Below are positions 1-9,125 of a stretch of DNA of 64,000 bases, one piece after another. The notes under the pieces were generated by a model that had not been told where the DNA came from, ran no database searches, and saw nothing but the letters and a program-made list of their open reading frames with translations. The translations under genes were made by a program, and so were the position numbers. Source of the DNA: Burkholderiales bacterium. GTDB taxonomy: Bacteria > Pseudomonadota > Gammaproteobacteria > Burkholderiales > Burkholderiaceae_C. The DNA is taken from positions 248,001 to 312,000 of the forward strand of contig JAIOOS010000017.1 of NCBI GenBank assembly GCA_021414305.1. Reading direction: 5' to 3'. Within the stretch, counting starts at the first letter, position 1, and the number at the start of each line of letters is the position of its first letter.

Positions 1-149
1 CCAGCATCCGCACGCCGATCGTCGAGATCGGCCGCGCCGCCGCCGAGCAGGTGGTCGCGCGCCTCGAGGGCGAGCCGCACCTCGCCTTCCAGCTGCTCGG
101 CTTCGAGCTCGTGAGCCGCGGCAGCACCGCGGCGCCGCCGCGACGCTGA
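1..149 (+). CDS. LacI-family transcriptional regulator, C-terminal fragment
   Basis: Only the last 48 codons are present; the gene begins before the window. The reading frame starts at base 3 and stops at 147-149. The tail reads ...PIVEIGRAAAEQVVARLEG and then ...LGFELVSRGSTAAPP. This matches the end of LacI/GalR repressors, where a helix contacting the dimer interface is followed by a strand and a conserved (E)LVxRxSTAPP ending. The DNA-binding domain is not visible, so the operator and effector cannot be guessed. It lies 118 bp upstream of the acylase gene on the same strand. The assignment depends on a short but characteristic tail. Confidence 0.75.
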   Translation, partial: SIRTPIVEIGRAAAEQVVARLEGEPHLAFQLLGFELVSRGSTAAPPRR

Positions 150-267
150 GGCAGCAGCCGGCGAGGGACGTCGGTCAGCGTTCCGGCGCGGCCACGGGCC
201 CGCGCGAGGCCGCGGCCGTCGCCCGGCGCGTCGCTAGACTCGCCGCACCACGAGACGGAGGCAAGCG

Positions 268-2739
268 ATGGCGGAGGCGGTGATCAGGCGCGGGCGGGCG
301 CGCCTCTGGATCGGCGGGGTTCTCTGGCTCGTCGTCATCGTCGTGCTCGCGCTCGCGGTCGGCGTCTACGCGTTCATGCGCGCCAGCCTGCCCACGCTCG
401 ACGGCACGATCGCCGCCGCCGGACTGCGCGGCCCGGTCACGGTCGCGCGCGACGAGCTCGGCGTGCCGCTGCTCCGCGGCGGCGACCGCGCCGACATCGC
501 CTTCGCCACCGGCTTCGTGCATGCGCAGGAGCGCTTCTTCCAGATGGACCTGCTGCGTCGTGCCGGCTCGGGCGAGCTCGCGGCGCTGCTCGGCAAGGCG
601 CTGCTGCCCGTCGACCGCGAGCGCCGCCTGCACCGCTTCGGCGCCCGCGCCGGCGTCGCCCTCGCCGCCCTGCCCGAGCGCGACCGGGTGGTGCTCGAAC
701 GCTATGCCGCCGGCGTGAACGCCGGCCTCGCCGGCCTCGCCGCGCGGCCGTTCGAGTACGGCGTGCTGCGCGCGGTGCCGCGCCGCTGGGTCGCGCAGGA
801 CACCCTGCTGGTGGCCTGGGCGATGTACTTCGACCTGCAGGACGACCAGTTCCACCGCGTGTTCTCGCGCGGCTGGCTGCGCGACCAGGGCAGCTCGCCC
901 GAGCAGCTCGCCTTCCTGCTGCCGACGGCGAGCGGCTACGACGCGCCGCTCGACGCGGCGGCGATCGACGAGCCGGCCGCGCCTCTTCCTGCGCAGCCGC
1001 CGGCCTGGTTCGGCAAGCCGGCGAAGACCAAGGTCGCGCTGCTCGAGGACATCGGCAATGCCGAGGTCGGCAGCAACAACTGGGTCGTCGCCGGCGCGCG
1101 CAGCAAGAGCGGCGCGGCGATCGTCGCCAACGACATGCACCTGACGCTGCGCCTGCCGCACATCTGGTACCGCGCCGCGATCGAGATCGAGGCGCCGGGC
1201 GCGCCGCCGCGCCGCCTGGTCGGCGTGACGCTCCCCGGCACGCCGGCGATCGTCGCCGGCAGCAACGGCCAGGTCGCGTGGGGGCTGACCAACAGCTACG
1301 GCGCGTACCTCGACCTGCTCGAGCTCGAGCTCGACCCGAAGGACCCGACCCGCTACCGCCTGCCGCCGCCGCTCTCGGGCGCTGCCGCGGGCGAGGAGTG
1401 GGGCCTGATCCGCACGGTCGAGGAGCGCATCGCCGTCGCCGGCGGCGAGGACGATGTGCTGCGCGTGCAGGAAACGGCATTCGGCCCGATCTGGGAGCGG
1501 GGTGGCCGCCGCTACGCGGTGCACTGGGTCGCGCACGACCCCGGCGCGGTGAACTTCGTGTCGTTCCAGCTCGAACGCGCGGCGACCGCGGAGGAAGCGC
1601 TCGCGATCGGCCAGCGCTCGGGCATTCCGGCGCAGAACCTGGTGGTCGGCGACATCGCCGGGCACATCGGCTGGACGATCGGCGGCGCCCTGCCGAATCG
1701 CCCCGCGACCTGGGCCTCGACCTTTCCGGCGCCGGCCGCCGCGTCGGCGTCGCACACCTGGTCGGGGCTCGCGCCGCCCGGTTCCTACCCGAGCATCGGC
1801 AACCCGTCGTCAGGTCAGATCGCCACCGCCAACGCGCGCCAGCTCGCAGGCGCCGCCTACGCCGCGATCGGCGACGGCGGCGCCGACCTCGGCGCACGTC
1901 AGCGCCAGGCACAGGCCAGCGTCGCCGCGCTCGGCCCGAGCACCGACGAGGCCGGCGTCTACGGCGTCTTCCTCGACGATCGCGCCCTCTACCTCGCGCC
2001 CTGGCGCGACCGCGCCCTGCAGGCCCTCGCCGGCGACACCGACCCCGCACCGCGTGCGAAGCGCGACGAGTTCAAGCGCCTTCTCGAGACCACGTGGACC
2101 GGCAGGGCGAGCATCGACTCGGTCGGCTATCGCCTCACCCGCGCCTTCGTCGCCGGTCTGTACGCGCGCCTGTTCGGCGGCGTCGACGAGGCGATGAAGG
2201 AAGCCGAGAAGCGGGCCGCCTATTCGCGCGCCACCTCGCGCTGGCCGGCAGTGATCGCGCGCCTGCTCGACGAGCAGCCCGCGGGCTGGCTGCCGCAAGG
2301 CAGCGCCGACTGGCGCGCGGTTCAGCTCGCGGCGATCGACGACGCGATCGCGAGCATCGAGAAGGACGGCACGCCGCTAGCGGAAGCGACCTGGGGCAAG
2401 CGCAACACCACGCGCATCGTTCATCCGATGGCCGCCGCGCTGCCGCTCGGCATGCGCTGGCTGGCCGCGCCGGCGGATCAGATGCCGGGCGACAGCCACA
2501 TGCCGCGCGTCGCCTCGCCCGACTTCGGCCAATCGGAGCGCTTCGCCGTCTCGCCGGGGCGCGAGGCGAGCGGCGTGTTCAACATGCCGGGCGGGCAGAG
2601 CGGCCATCCGCTCAGCCGCAACTTCCTCGGCGGTCATGCCGACTGGGTGGCGGGCCGGCCGACGCCGCTGCTGCCGGGGCCGGCGGTGAACACGCTGAGC
2701 TTCGTGCCGGCCACGCCGGGCAACGCAGCGCAGCGCTGA
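268..2739 (+). CDS. penicillin acylase (penicillin amidase) family Ntn hydrolase
   Basis: An 823-residue precursor of an amide-bond hydrolase. A basic start and one hydrophobic segment (about residues 13-36) suggest a signal peptide or membrane anchor and export to the periplasm. The family motif HAQERFFQMDLLRR lies near residue 89. The peptide G-S-N-N-W places the predicted catalytic Ser at residue 269. In this family that Ser becomes the N-terminal nucleophile of the beta chain after a spacer is cut out autocatalytically. Length fits the family (750-850). A GGAGG ribosome binding site at 257-261 supports the start. Substrates in the family include penicillins, cephalosporins, acyl-homoserine lactones and other N-acyl compounds; which applies cannot be told from sequence. 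Confidence 0.92.
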   Translation: MAEAVIRRGRARLWIGGVLWLVVIVVLALAVGVYAFMRASLPTLDGTIAAAGLRGPVTVARDELGVPLLRGGDRADIAFATGFVHAQERFFQMDLLRRAGSGELAALLGKALLPVDRERRLHRFGARAGVALAALPERDRVVLERYAAGVNAGLAGLAARPFEYGVLRAVPRRWVAQDTLLVAWAMYFDLQDDQFHRVFSRGWLRDQGSSPEQLAFLLPTASGYDAPLDAAAIDEPAAPLPAQPPAWFGKPAKTKVALLEDIGNAEVGSNNWVVAGARSKSGAAIVANDMHLTLRLPHIWYRAAIEIEAPGAPPRRLVGVTLPGTPAIVAGSNGQVAWGLTNSYGAYLDLLELELDPKDPTRYRLPPPLSGAAAGEEWGLIRTVEERIAVAGGEDDVLRVQETAFGPIWERGGRRYAVHWVAHDPGAVNFVSFQLERAATAEEALAIGQRSGIPAQNLVVGDIAGHIGWTIGGALPNRPATWASTFPAPAAASASHTWSGLAPPGSYPSIGNPSSGQIATANARQLAGAAYAAIGDGGADLGARQRQAQASVAALGPSTDEAGVYGVFLDDRALYLAPWRDRALQALAGDTDPAPRAKRDEFKRLLETTWTGRASIDSVGYRLTRAFVAGLYARLFGGVDEAMKEAEKRAAYSRATSRWPAVIARLLDEQPAGWLPQGSADWRAVQLAAIDDAIASIEKDGTPLAEATWGKRNTTRIVHPMAAALPLGMRWLAAPADQMPGDSHMPRVASPDFGQSERFAVSPGREASGVFNMPGGQSGHPLSRNFLGGHADWVAGRPTPLLPGPAVNTLSFVPATPGNAAQR

Positions 2740-2759
2740 CGGGCCGGCGGCGGAAAGGT

Positions 2760-3002
2760 TCAGGCGGCGCGCAGCTCCACGCCGGTGCCGACGACGCGCA
2801 GCGCGCCGTTCTTGCCGAGGTCGATGCGCTCGCCGCTCGTGAGCCGGTACTCGGTGAGGCCGGTCGGCTCCCACTGGTCGAGGCCGGCGGTGAGCAGGTC
2901 GACGCGCTGAAGGTGCTCGTAGGCCATCACCTTGTACGACGCGCCGTCGCTGCCCCGGGCGTCGAACGAATCGAGCAGGTGCAGGCGCTTTTCTGTTTCC
3001 AT
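2760..3002 (-). CDS. small hypothetical protein (80 aa)
   Basis: I do not recognise this protein. It begins METEKRLHLLDSFDARG and ends with a short strand-rich stretch (VVGTGVELRAA). It has no cysteines, membrane segment or signal peptide, so a small cytosolic beta-rich domain is likely. The start at 3002 is preferred over an upstream ATG at 3050 because a strong ribosome binding site (AAGGAGA) lies 7 nt before it. It converges on the acylase gene with a gap of only 20 bp and is divergent from the patatin gene, so the 3003-3158 interval should carry promoters for both directions. Confidence 0.65.
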   Translation of the reverse strand: METEKRLHLLDSFDARGSDGASYKVMAYEHLQRVDLLTAGLDQWEPTGLTEYRLTSGERIDLGKNGALRVVGTGVELRAA

Positions 3003-3093
3003 GGCCAGGTCTCCTTCGTGTTGATCTCGCGTCGCTGTGGGAGCCGACATGGCGGGCGCGAGTTCCGCTCATCGTGATGGCACGCAAATACCG

Positions 3094-3122
3094 TTGTGGC
3101 GTCAGGGTCTCGTCGATACGAT
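3094..3122 (+). promoter_or_regulatory. candidate sigma70 promoter of the patatin/chaperone pair
   Basis: TTGTGG (3094-3099) and TACGAT (3117-3122) are separated by exactly 17 nt, giving 3 of 6 and 4 of 6 matches to the -35 and -10 consensus. The predicted start point would be near 3129, about 30 nt before the ATG at 3159. This is the best-spaced match in the divergent interval but is a weak promoter by sequence alone. Confidence 0.3.
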
Positions 3123-3158
3123 CCGGCGCCTCGCCCACTTCACGCCGAGAGATCCCTC

Positions 3159-5273
3159 ATGTCGCTGCTCCAGACCCTCGGCCTGAAGCTCCCCGGTGCG
3201 GCCGCGGACGGCGCGGCGGCCAAGCAGGGCAGGACCGTTCGCTTCGAGGAGGTCTCGCAGCAGGTGCCCGAGCCCGGCGGCTCGGCCGTGCAGATCGGCA
3301 AGGGCCGCCAGCGCTCCGACGCGGTGATCGCGCCGCCGCCGAAGGTGCCCGCCGCGGTGGAGGTGCAGGCGCCCGGCGGCAAGAAGCTCGAGGTGGTGAA
3401 GGCGGCCAACGGCAAGGTGAAGTACACCGCGCCGCCGCCTAAGGTCGCCGAGATCACCTTCTCCGGCGGCGGCGGCAAGGGCACTGCCCTGCCCGGTGCG
3501 GTGAAGGCGCTGCACGAGAGCGGCATCCTCAAGGACGCGACCAAGATCGCCGGCGCCTCGGTCGGCTCGATGACCGCGGCGCTCGTCGCCGCCGGCATCA
3601 CGCCCGACGAGATGCTCGCCATCGCCGATGCCGACGAGACCACCGACATGATCACCGAAGGCACCGGCGGCAGCAAGAAAGGCCTGTTGGCGCGGGCGCT
3701 GAAGAACAAGATCCTCACCGGCAGCGGCAGCCCGCTCACCGGCCAGGGCCTCGAGGACATCGTTCGCAACGTGCTCGACGAAACGCTGCGCAAGCGCATG
3801 GCCGAGTACATGGCCGAGTGCAGCAAGGCGGGCAAGCCGATCGACCCCGCGGTGGCGAGGATCACCGCGCGGCTGGCGAGCAACAAGGCCGGCCCGACCT
3901 TCGGCGACTACCGCGCCCTCTCGAAAGTGATCCCGGCGATCAAGGAAGTGGTGATGACGGGCAGCTACACGACCGAGTTCACCGGCGAGGGCAAAGGCAA
4001 GAAGAAGCTCGAGGGCGGCAACGAGGAAGGCCAGCTCTACGTCTTCGACGCCGACAGCGAGCCCGACCTGGAGGTCGCCGTCGCGGTGCACGCCTCGGCG
4101 TCGTTCCCGGGGGCGTTCAAGCCGATCGACATCAAGATAGCCAGCGGCCTCACGGTGCGCTTCATCGACGGCGGGGTGATGAACAACACGCCCACCTCCT
4201 CGAGCATCGGCAACGAGCGCGACCTCGACCCCATGCCGCAGCAGCGCGGCGTGACCTTCGTATTCGACGACGACACCGGCGACGCCGCCAGCCTGCTCAA
4301 GGGCAAGGTGAACCCGGCGCAGGGCCTGGGCGCGCGCATCGCCGACTGGTTCGTCGGCTCGAAGAACGCCGGTGCCGAGTACGCGAAGAACAAGTCTGCC
4401 GCCGACAAGCCGGGCGAGATCGTGGTCGTGCCGCTGCAGATCGAGCTGCCGCCGGCCAAGCCCGGCAAGAAGGGCAAGAAGCACGACCTGCGCGGCACCC
4501 TCGGCGGCACGCTCAACTTCAGCCCGCCGCAGGCGGTGCGCGACGGCCTGCGCGGCATGACCGAGGAAGCGACGAAGAAGCAGATCGCCGCCGACGGCAA
4601 GCCGCGCACGCGCGAGTTCGCGAGCGACGCGCAGATGTTCGCCTCGATCCCGCTCGACGAGCTGAAGGCGCTGGCCGCGAGCCCATACGCCGGCGCTGCG
4701 GAGGCGGTGGCGTTTCGTGAGCGTGTGGCCGAGATGATCGTCAAGCTCCTGGTGGGCGTGAAGAAGGCGGTTGCCGGCAAAGGCGGCAGGGCGGCCGATG
4801 CCCTGAAAGACAAGGACGTCGCGATGACGCTCGCCGAGCTCGACACGCTGGCCGGCGCCGAGCCCGAGTTCCAGGGCTACGTGGGCCGCGAGCTGAACAG
4901 GAAGCCCGAGCTCGACCTGATGCTCGAGGCGGCGCGGCGCGACAACCGCAACGCCAAGGGGAGGAAGAGCCCGACCCTGGATGCCGCCGACGCGGTGGCC
5001 GAGGGGCTGCGCGCGCACACCTTCGCCGACAACATCCTGAAGCAGCTCGTCTATCCGAAGATGAAGCAGGAGCCCAAGGGGGGCGCCGGCATCCTCACCC
5101 TGTTCACGATCGAGCAGCTCCTGCGCACGGCGAAGCAGCCGGGCGACGTGAACCAGGCGATCGAGCTCGGCGTGAAGCACTTCCTGAACAAGCGCGACCG
5201 GCGCATTCCCAAGCGCGGCCACCGCGTGTTCGCGCAGCAGCTCGCGCAGCGCCGCATGCGCCCGGCCGCGTGA
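3159..5273 (+). CDS. ExoU-like patatin phospholipase, candidate secreted effector
   Basis: A 704-residue protein with a patatin domain at about residues 98-400. The oxyanion-hole glycines are GGGGKG (103-108), the nucleophile is Ser134 in G-A-S-V-G, and the catalytic Asp337 is in I-D-G-G. The Ser-Asp spacing (203) and total length are close to Pseudomonas ExoU (Ser142, Asp344, 687 aa). The N-terminus (MSLLQTLGLKLPG) is followed by an Ala/Lys/Pro-rich disordered stretch to about residue 95. The C-terminal 300 residues are helical and unassigned, where ExoU carries its membrane-localising and ubiquitin-responsive part. The start at 3159 has GAGAGA at 3147-3152. A chaperone-like gene follows 33 bp downstream. 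Predicted role: phospholipase acting in a target cell; no secretion machinery is seen in the window. Confidence 0.85.
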   Translation: MSLLQTLGLKLPGAAADGAAAKQGRTVRFEEVSQQVPEPGGSAVQIGKGRQRSDAVIAPPPKVPAAVEVQAPGGKKLEVVKAANGKVKYTAPPPKVAEITFSGGGGKGTALPGAVKALHESGILKDATKIAGASVGSMTAALVAAGITPDEMLAIADADETTDMITEGTGGSKKGLLARALKNKILTGSGSPLTGQGLEDIVRNVLDETLRKRMAEYMAECSKAGKPIDPAVARITARLASNKAGPTFGDYRALSKVIPAIKEVVMTGSYTTEFTGEGKGKKKLEGGNEEGQLYVFDADSEPDLEVAVAVHASASFPGAFKPIDIKIASGLTVRFIDGGVMNNTPTSSSIGNERDLDPMPQQRGVTFVFDDDTGDAASLLKGKVNPAQGLGARIADWFVGSKNAGAEYAKNKSAADKPGEIVVVPLQIELPPAKPGKKGKKHDLRGTLGGTLNFSPPQAVRDGLRGMTEEATKKQIAADGKPRTREFASDAQMFASIPLDELKALAASPYAGAAEAVAFRERVAEMIVKLLVGVKKAVAGKGGRAADALKDKDVAMTLAELDTLAGAEPEFQGYVGRELNRKPELDLMLEAARRDNRNAKGRKSPTLDAADAVAEGLRAHTFADNILKQLVYPKMKQEPKGGAGILTLFTIEQLLRTAKQPGDVNQAIELGVKHFLNKRDRRIPKRGHRVFAQQLAQRRMRPAA

Positions 5274-5306
5274 CCCTCGACCTCTCCACCTTACCGAGAC
5301 CGACCC

Positions 5307-5723
5307 ATGTCCCCCAGTGCCCAGGCTCTCTACGCCCAGCTCGCCCAGGCCCTCGGCGTGGAGGCCATCCCCGCCGACGCGCAAGGCATCGTCCAGCTCG
5401 AGGTCGGCGACGAGGGCCGCGTGGTCATCGTGCCCGAGGACGCGCACACCCTGATGCTGCTTTCGCCCGTGGCGCCGCTGCCGAGCGCGCTCGACAAGGG
5501 CACGCTGCTGTGGTTGATGCGGCGCAACTTCCACGACAGCCCGCTGGCGCCGTTTCGCATCGGCTGCGACAAGGCGGGCAACGTCGTCGTCTGGGGAAGG
5601 CTGCCGATCGACGGCCTGAGCGGCGAGCAGCTCGCCGGCCTGCTCGACGCGGTGGCGGCCGAGGCGGCACTGATCCGCGAGGAGATCGCCACCGACGAGG
5701 AAGAGGGCGCCGAGGCCGCCTGA
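5307..5723 (+). CDS. CesT/SpcU-like type III-type secretion chaperone
   Basis: A 138-residue acidic protein whose layout fits class I secretion chaperones (CesT/Tir chaperone family). It has an N-terminal amphipathic helix (ALYAQLAQALGVEAIP), then strands interrupted by ...GIVQLEV... and ...VVIVPEDAHTLMLLSPVAPLP. After these come L-L-W-L-M-R-R-N-F, a strand pair around GCDKAGNVVVWGRLPIDGLS, and a C-terminal helix with an acidic tail (DEEEGAEAA). Such proteins dimerise and hold the N-terminal region of one effector in a secretable state. Size and position directly after a patatin gene mirror spcU (137 aa) after exoU. No signal peptide or membrane segment. The family call is from pattern, not a search; other small binding proteins share this fold. 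Confidence 0.7.
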   Translation: MSPSAQALYAQLAQALGVEAIPADAQGIVQLEVGDEGRVVIVPEDAHTLMLLSPVAPLPSALDKGTLLWLMRRNFHDSPLAPFRIGCDKAGNVVVWGRLPIDGLSGEQLAGLLDAVAAEAALIREEIATDEEEGAEAA

Positions 5724-5726
5724 GCG

Positions 5727-6629
5727 CTACGACTCCGCCGGCTCGATCGGTTCCTTGCGCTCGCGCACCGTGAGCCAGGCGCCGGCGGCGCCGCAGACGG
5801 CGATGAGCGCGATGCCCAGCAGCGAGGTGAGGTCGGGCACCTGCGCGAACATCACCCAGCCGGTGAGCATGGCGAAGCCGATCTGCCCGTAGAGGTAGGG
5901 CGTGAGCGTGGAGGCGGGCGCGCGCTGGTACGCGAGGATGAGGAAGAAGTGGCCGACCGTGCCCATGAAGCCCATGAGGCAGAGGATCGCCCACCAGTGC
6001 CAGGCCGGCAGCGGCGCCCAGGCGAAGGGCAGCGCGACCGAGGCGATGAGCGTGCCGACCCAGCCGCTGTAGAAGTGCATGGTGAGCGGCTTCTCGGTGC
6101 GCGCCAGCCGGCTGGTGAGCACCTGGAACCAGGCGTTGCTGAACACCAGCCCGAGCGGAAGAAGGATCGCCCAGCTGAAGACCGTGCCGCCCGGCCGCAG
6201 GATCACCAGCGTGCCGGCGAAGCCGCCCGCCACCAGCGCCCAGCGCAGCGGCGACACCTCCTCCTTCAGCACGGTGGCGGCGAACAGGGTGACGACGAGC
6301 GGGGCGATCAGCACGATCGCCGTGAACTCGGCGATCGGCATGTAGCGCAGGCTCAGGAAGGCGAGCGCGCTCGAGGTGAGCAGCAGGCTGCCGCGCAGGA
6401 GCTGAAAGCGTGGATGCTCGGTCTTCAGCACGGCGATCCCGTAGCGCGGCAGCAGCACCAGCGTCGTCGCCACGGCCTGGAAGGCATAGCGGAACCAGAT
6501 CGCCATCAGGATCGGCACGGCGCTGGTGGACAGCTTGGCCGTGGTGTCGAGGACGGCGAAGCAGGCGACCGCGAGGACGACGAGGCCGATGCCGGCCAGG
6601 GTGCGTTCGGATTCGCGGTCGCGGGACAT
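5727..6629 (-). CDS. EamA/DMT-family membrane transporter
   Basis: A 300-residue integral membrane protein with about ten hydrophobic helices arranged as two five-helix repeats, the signature of EamA (drug/metabolite) transporters. Typical features are W-F-R-Y-A-F-Q in helix 2, L-K-E-E near the end of the first repeat, and a polar start and C-terminus facing the cytoplasm. These carriers export or import amino acids, nucleosides or other small metabolites; the substrate cannot be told. It is convergent with the chaperone gene (3 bp gap) and divergent from the gene at 6739. It has no obvious functional tie to the effector-like genes on either side. Confidence 0.88.
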   Translation of the reverse strand: MSRDRESERTLAGIGLVVLAVACFAVLDTTAKLSTSAVPILMAIWFRYAFQAVATTLVLLPRYGIAVLKTEHPRFQLLRGSLLLTSSALAFLSLRYMPIAEFTAIVLIAPLVVTLFAATVLKEEVSPLRWALVAGGFAGTLVILRPGGTVFSWAILLPLGLVFSNAWFQVLTSRLARTEKPLTMHFYSGWVGTLIASVALPFAWAPLPAWHWWAILCLMGFMGTVGHFFLILAYQRAPASTLTPYLYGQIGFAMLTGWVMFAQVPDLTSLLGIALIAVCGAAGAWLTVRERKEPIEPAES

Positions 6630-6687
6630 CGGCCCGAGTGTGCCGCCTCGCCCCCCGCGTTGCCGTGCACGCGCTTTTTGGGGGGGC

Positions 6688-6717
6688 TTGGTCGCGCCCC
6701 GACCGCAGGTCTATCCT
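6688..6717 (+). promoter_or_regulatory. weak candidate promoter of the HExxH gene
   Basis: TTGGTC (6688-6693) and TATCCT (6712-6717) are 18 nt apart and lie just before a strong ribosome binding site (GAAGGAGG, 6725-6732). The -35 match is poor (3 of 6). A run of five T then seven G lies immediately upstream. Only the position makes it a candidate. Confidence 0.2.
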
Positions 6718-6738
6718 CCGCGCCGAAGGAGGCTCCCC

Positions 6739-9111
6739 ATGAGTTTGTTGCAGGCACTCGGCCTGGCGGCCCTGCCCGCCCCGGCCGGTCTCGCGGACGC
6801 CGAAGGCGAGCCGGCGAAGGCCGGCGAGTCGGGCAAGAGCGCCGGCCGCGCCAAGGGCGGCGCGGGCGGCGGCGAAACGCCGCTCGACATCAAGGCCGAC
6901 GTCGCCGCCGTGCTGCAGCAGGTGCTCGACCTGGTGCTCGGCGGCATCCAGGACGACGAAGCGCGCAAGGCCGTCAACGACGCCTACGGCAAGCTGAAAG
7001 CCACGTTCGACAAGGCCGACAAGCTCGGCTCCACCAAGGCCAAGGTCACCGCCTACGAGGCGATCCTCGCGCCGGCGCAGGACCTGCGCGCCAGGGCCGA
7101 AGGAATCCGCTACGCGTTCGGCCTGTGGGACGGCAACGGCAAAGCGCTCGTCGAGCCCGCCCGCACCGCGATCGGCAAGCTGCCCGAGGCGGCGAAGGCG
7201 GTGTTGGAAACCACGCTCGCCGGCACGGAGGCCGACGCGCTGCGCGCCGCCCGGGCCGGCGACAGCACGACGCTGCAATCGACGATCCAGCCGAAGCTGG
7301 TGCGCCTGCATGCCCTGGTGACGACGCTGCCGAAGCGATCGACCGAGATCGACGCCGGCATCGCCGCCGCCGCCAAGGTGCTGCTCGCGCTCGACAAGAC
7401 CCGCGCCACCGACCTGCTGGTGCGGCTGGCCCGCTTGCAGGATGCCAAGAAGAGCGGCTGGCCGGCCGGCACCACCTTCGAGGAGGTCGCCACCTCGGTC
7501 GACGGCCTGCTCGCCGAGGCCAGGGCGCTGCAGACCGAGGGCCGGGAGCTCACGACCAGGCTGGGCGACGAGCGCGAGCTGGCGGTGGTGCGCAAGCGCC
7601 TCGACGGGCTGAAGCCGCGCATCGACCGCGCCAACGACACCGGCATGCCGAAGTACGTGGAGGACCGCCAGGCGAACGTGCGCAACTTCGCGAAGACGAT
7701 CGAGGAGCAGATGACCGCCGGCAACAAGGCCGCGGTGCTGAAGACGCTGGGCCTGCTGACGCTTTCGCTCGGCGACATGGAAGGCATGAAGGACCGCCAC
7801 GCCGAATACCGGCGCAAGTTCGAGGCGGCTCGCGACGGCGCGGTGAAGACGGCCCGCGCGCTCAAGCTCAAGCCGGCCGACTTCGCCGCCTCGCGCGACA
7901 AGCAGCTGCAGGACCGCGAGAACGAGATCGAGGCCTCGACCTCGAACGGCGTGTTCGACCCGGCCCTGCGCCAGATCGACATCTGGATCCAGCAGGCCAA
8001 CGCCTGGGGCAAGGCGCAGATCGCCTACGACAACCTGCACGGCAAGTCGCCCGACGTCGGCGATCTCGAGGACCTGGCCAGGCTGCCGGGCGGCGACAAG
8101 GTGCTCGACCGGCTGGTGGAGGACCTGCCGCCGTCGACCACGCCCAAGGTGCTCTACGCCGCGCTCAAGGCGCGCTACGGCGTCGACATCACCCAGTACT
8201 CGAACATGAAGAAGGACAAGAACGACGATCCCACCTGGGACATCGACCCGAGCACCAAGCTCGACCCGAGCCTGCCCGACCCGAAGCAGGAGGTCGATCT
8301 CGAAGGCCTGTATTCGGTGCTCGGCAAGGTACCGAACCAGGACGTGCAGTTCGTCGAGAAGATCAAGCGCGTCACCGAGGACAAGGTCGCCGCGCTGTAC
8401 AACGGCGGCATCCTGAAGGACACGATCGAGCTGCACTGCGGCCGGCCGGGCACGCTGCAGGACAACATCACCGAGTTCAACACGCCGGGCCAGGTGGTGC
8501 CGACCGGCGAATCGGTTCAACCGGGTTGCGAGCCGCCGGCCGGCGCGGCCGACGCGCCGTGGTTTGACTTCACCGTGCTGCACGAGGTGGGCCACGCGGT
8601 CGACGACGCGCGCAACATCATGAGCGGCGAGCGCGGCAACGACGCCGGCTGGGTGACGCCGGGCACCGGCACGATCGCCGAGAAGATCGCCGCCAAGGTC
8701 GGCTACGACAAGAAGTACATCGAGAAGATGCTCGACGACAAGTCGAGCACTCCGCCGAAGAAGGCGCCGAAGCCGCCCGAGGGCACGAGCCAGGACGACT
8801 GGGACAAGGCCCGGGCCGATGCCGAGGCCTGGGTGAAGGACATCCGCGTCGGCAAGAAGCCATGGGGCAACGCCGCGATGGCCAAGCAGCGCACCGCTGC
8901 CGACGGGCTCGTCTATCACGAGGGCTACGAGGGCAACTGGGTGGGCTACAAGTATTCGGCGCGAGCCCAGGGCATCACCGGCTACCAGTTCCGCGCGCCC
9001 GCCGAGTGGTTCGCCGAGCTGTACGCGGCGTACCACATGCAGAAGCTCAACCCGTCGCACCCGGCTTCGAAGTGGCTCGCCAAGCTCAAGGCCGAGTCGC
9101 AGACGTCCTGA
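6739..9111 (+). CDS. large HExxH putative metallopeptidase, candidate secreted effector
   Basis: A 790-residue protein that starts MSLLQALGLAALPAP, nearly the same leader as the patatin at 3159, followed by an Ala/Gly/Lys-rich linker to about residue 48. Residues 50-560 are mostly charged, helix-forming sequence. The zinc motif H-E-V-G-H spans residues 615-619. A later E-W-F-A-E-L-Y (residues 756-762) could supply the third, glutamate ligand as in gluzincins such as the anthrax lethal factor-like (ATLF) domain. A Lys/Pro-rich insert (about 672-695) separates the two. The start at 6739 is fixed by GAAGGAGG six nt upstream; a longer in-frame extension to 6526 overlaps the transporter's coding region and is rejected. 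A CpXC-domain gene follows after 14 bp. Predicted role: protease-type effector, by inference. Confidence 0.72.
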   Translation: MSLLQALGLAALPAPAGLADAEGEPAKAGESGKSAGRAKGGAGGGETPLDIKADVAAVLQQVLDLVLGGIQDDEARKAVNDAYGKLKATFDKADKLGSTKAKVTAYEAILAPAQDLRARAEGIRYAFGLWDGNGKALVEPARTAIGKLPEAAKAVLETTLAGTEADALRAARAGDSTTLQSTIQPKLVRLHALVTTLPKRSTEIDAGIAAAAKVLLALDKTRATDLLVRLARLQDAKKSGWPAGTTFEEVATSVDGLLAEARALQTEGRELTTRLGDERELAVVRKRLDGLKPRIDRANDTGMPKYVEDRQANVRNFAKTIEEQMTAGNKAAVLKTLGLLTLSLGDMEGMKDRHAEYRRKFEAARDGAVKTARALKLKPADFAASRDKQLQDRENEIEASTSNGVFDPALRQIDIWIQQANAWGKAQIAYDNLHGKSPDVGDLEDLARLPGGDKVLDRLVEDLPPSTTPKVLYAALKARYGVDITQYSNMKKDKNDDPTWDIDPSTKLDPSLPDPKQEVDLEGLYSVLGKVPNQDVQFVEKIKRVTEDKVAALYNGGILKDTIELHCGRPGTLQDNITEFNTPGQVVPTGESVQPGCEPPAGAADAPWFDFTVLHEVGHAVDDARNIMSGERGNDAGWVTPGTGTIAEKIAAKVGYDKKYIEKMLDDKSSTPPKKAPKPPEGTSQDDWDKARADAEAWVKDIRVGKKPWGNAAMAKQRTAADGLVYHEGYEGNWVGYKYSARAQGITGYQFRAPAEWFAELYAAYHMQKLNPSHPASKWLAKLKAESQTS

Positions 9112-9125
9112 TCGCGGAGACACTC

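Noticed and set aside
437-2050. Long Arg-rich minus-strand frames opposite the acylase gene
   Set aside because: Composition is dominated by Arg/Ala/Gly with no recognisable domain; the plus strand encodes a complete penicillin-acylase-family protein.
5425-9123. A 1232-codon open frame on the minus strand
   Set aside because: It is antisense to the EamA neighbour's flank, the HExxH gene and the chaperone, is Arg/His/Leu-rich, and has no motif. The sense-strand genes have ribosome binding sites and clear domains. GC-rich DNA produces such shadows throughout the window.
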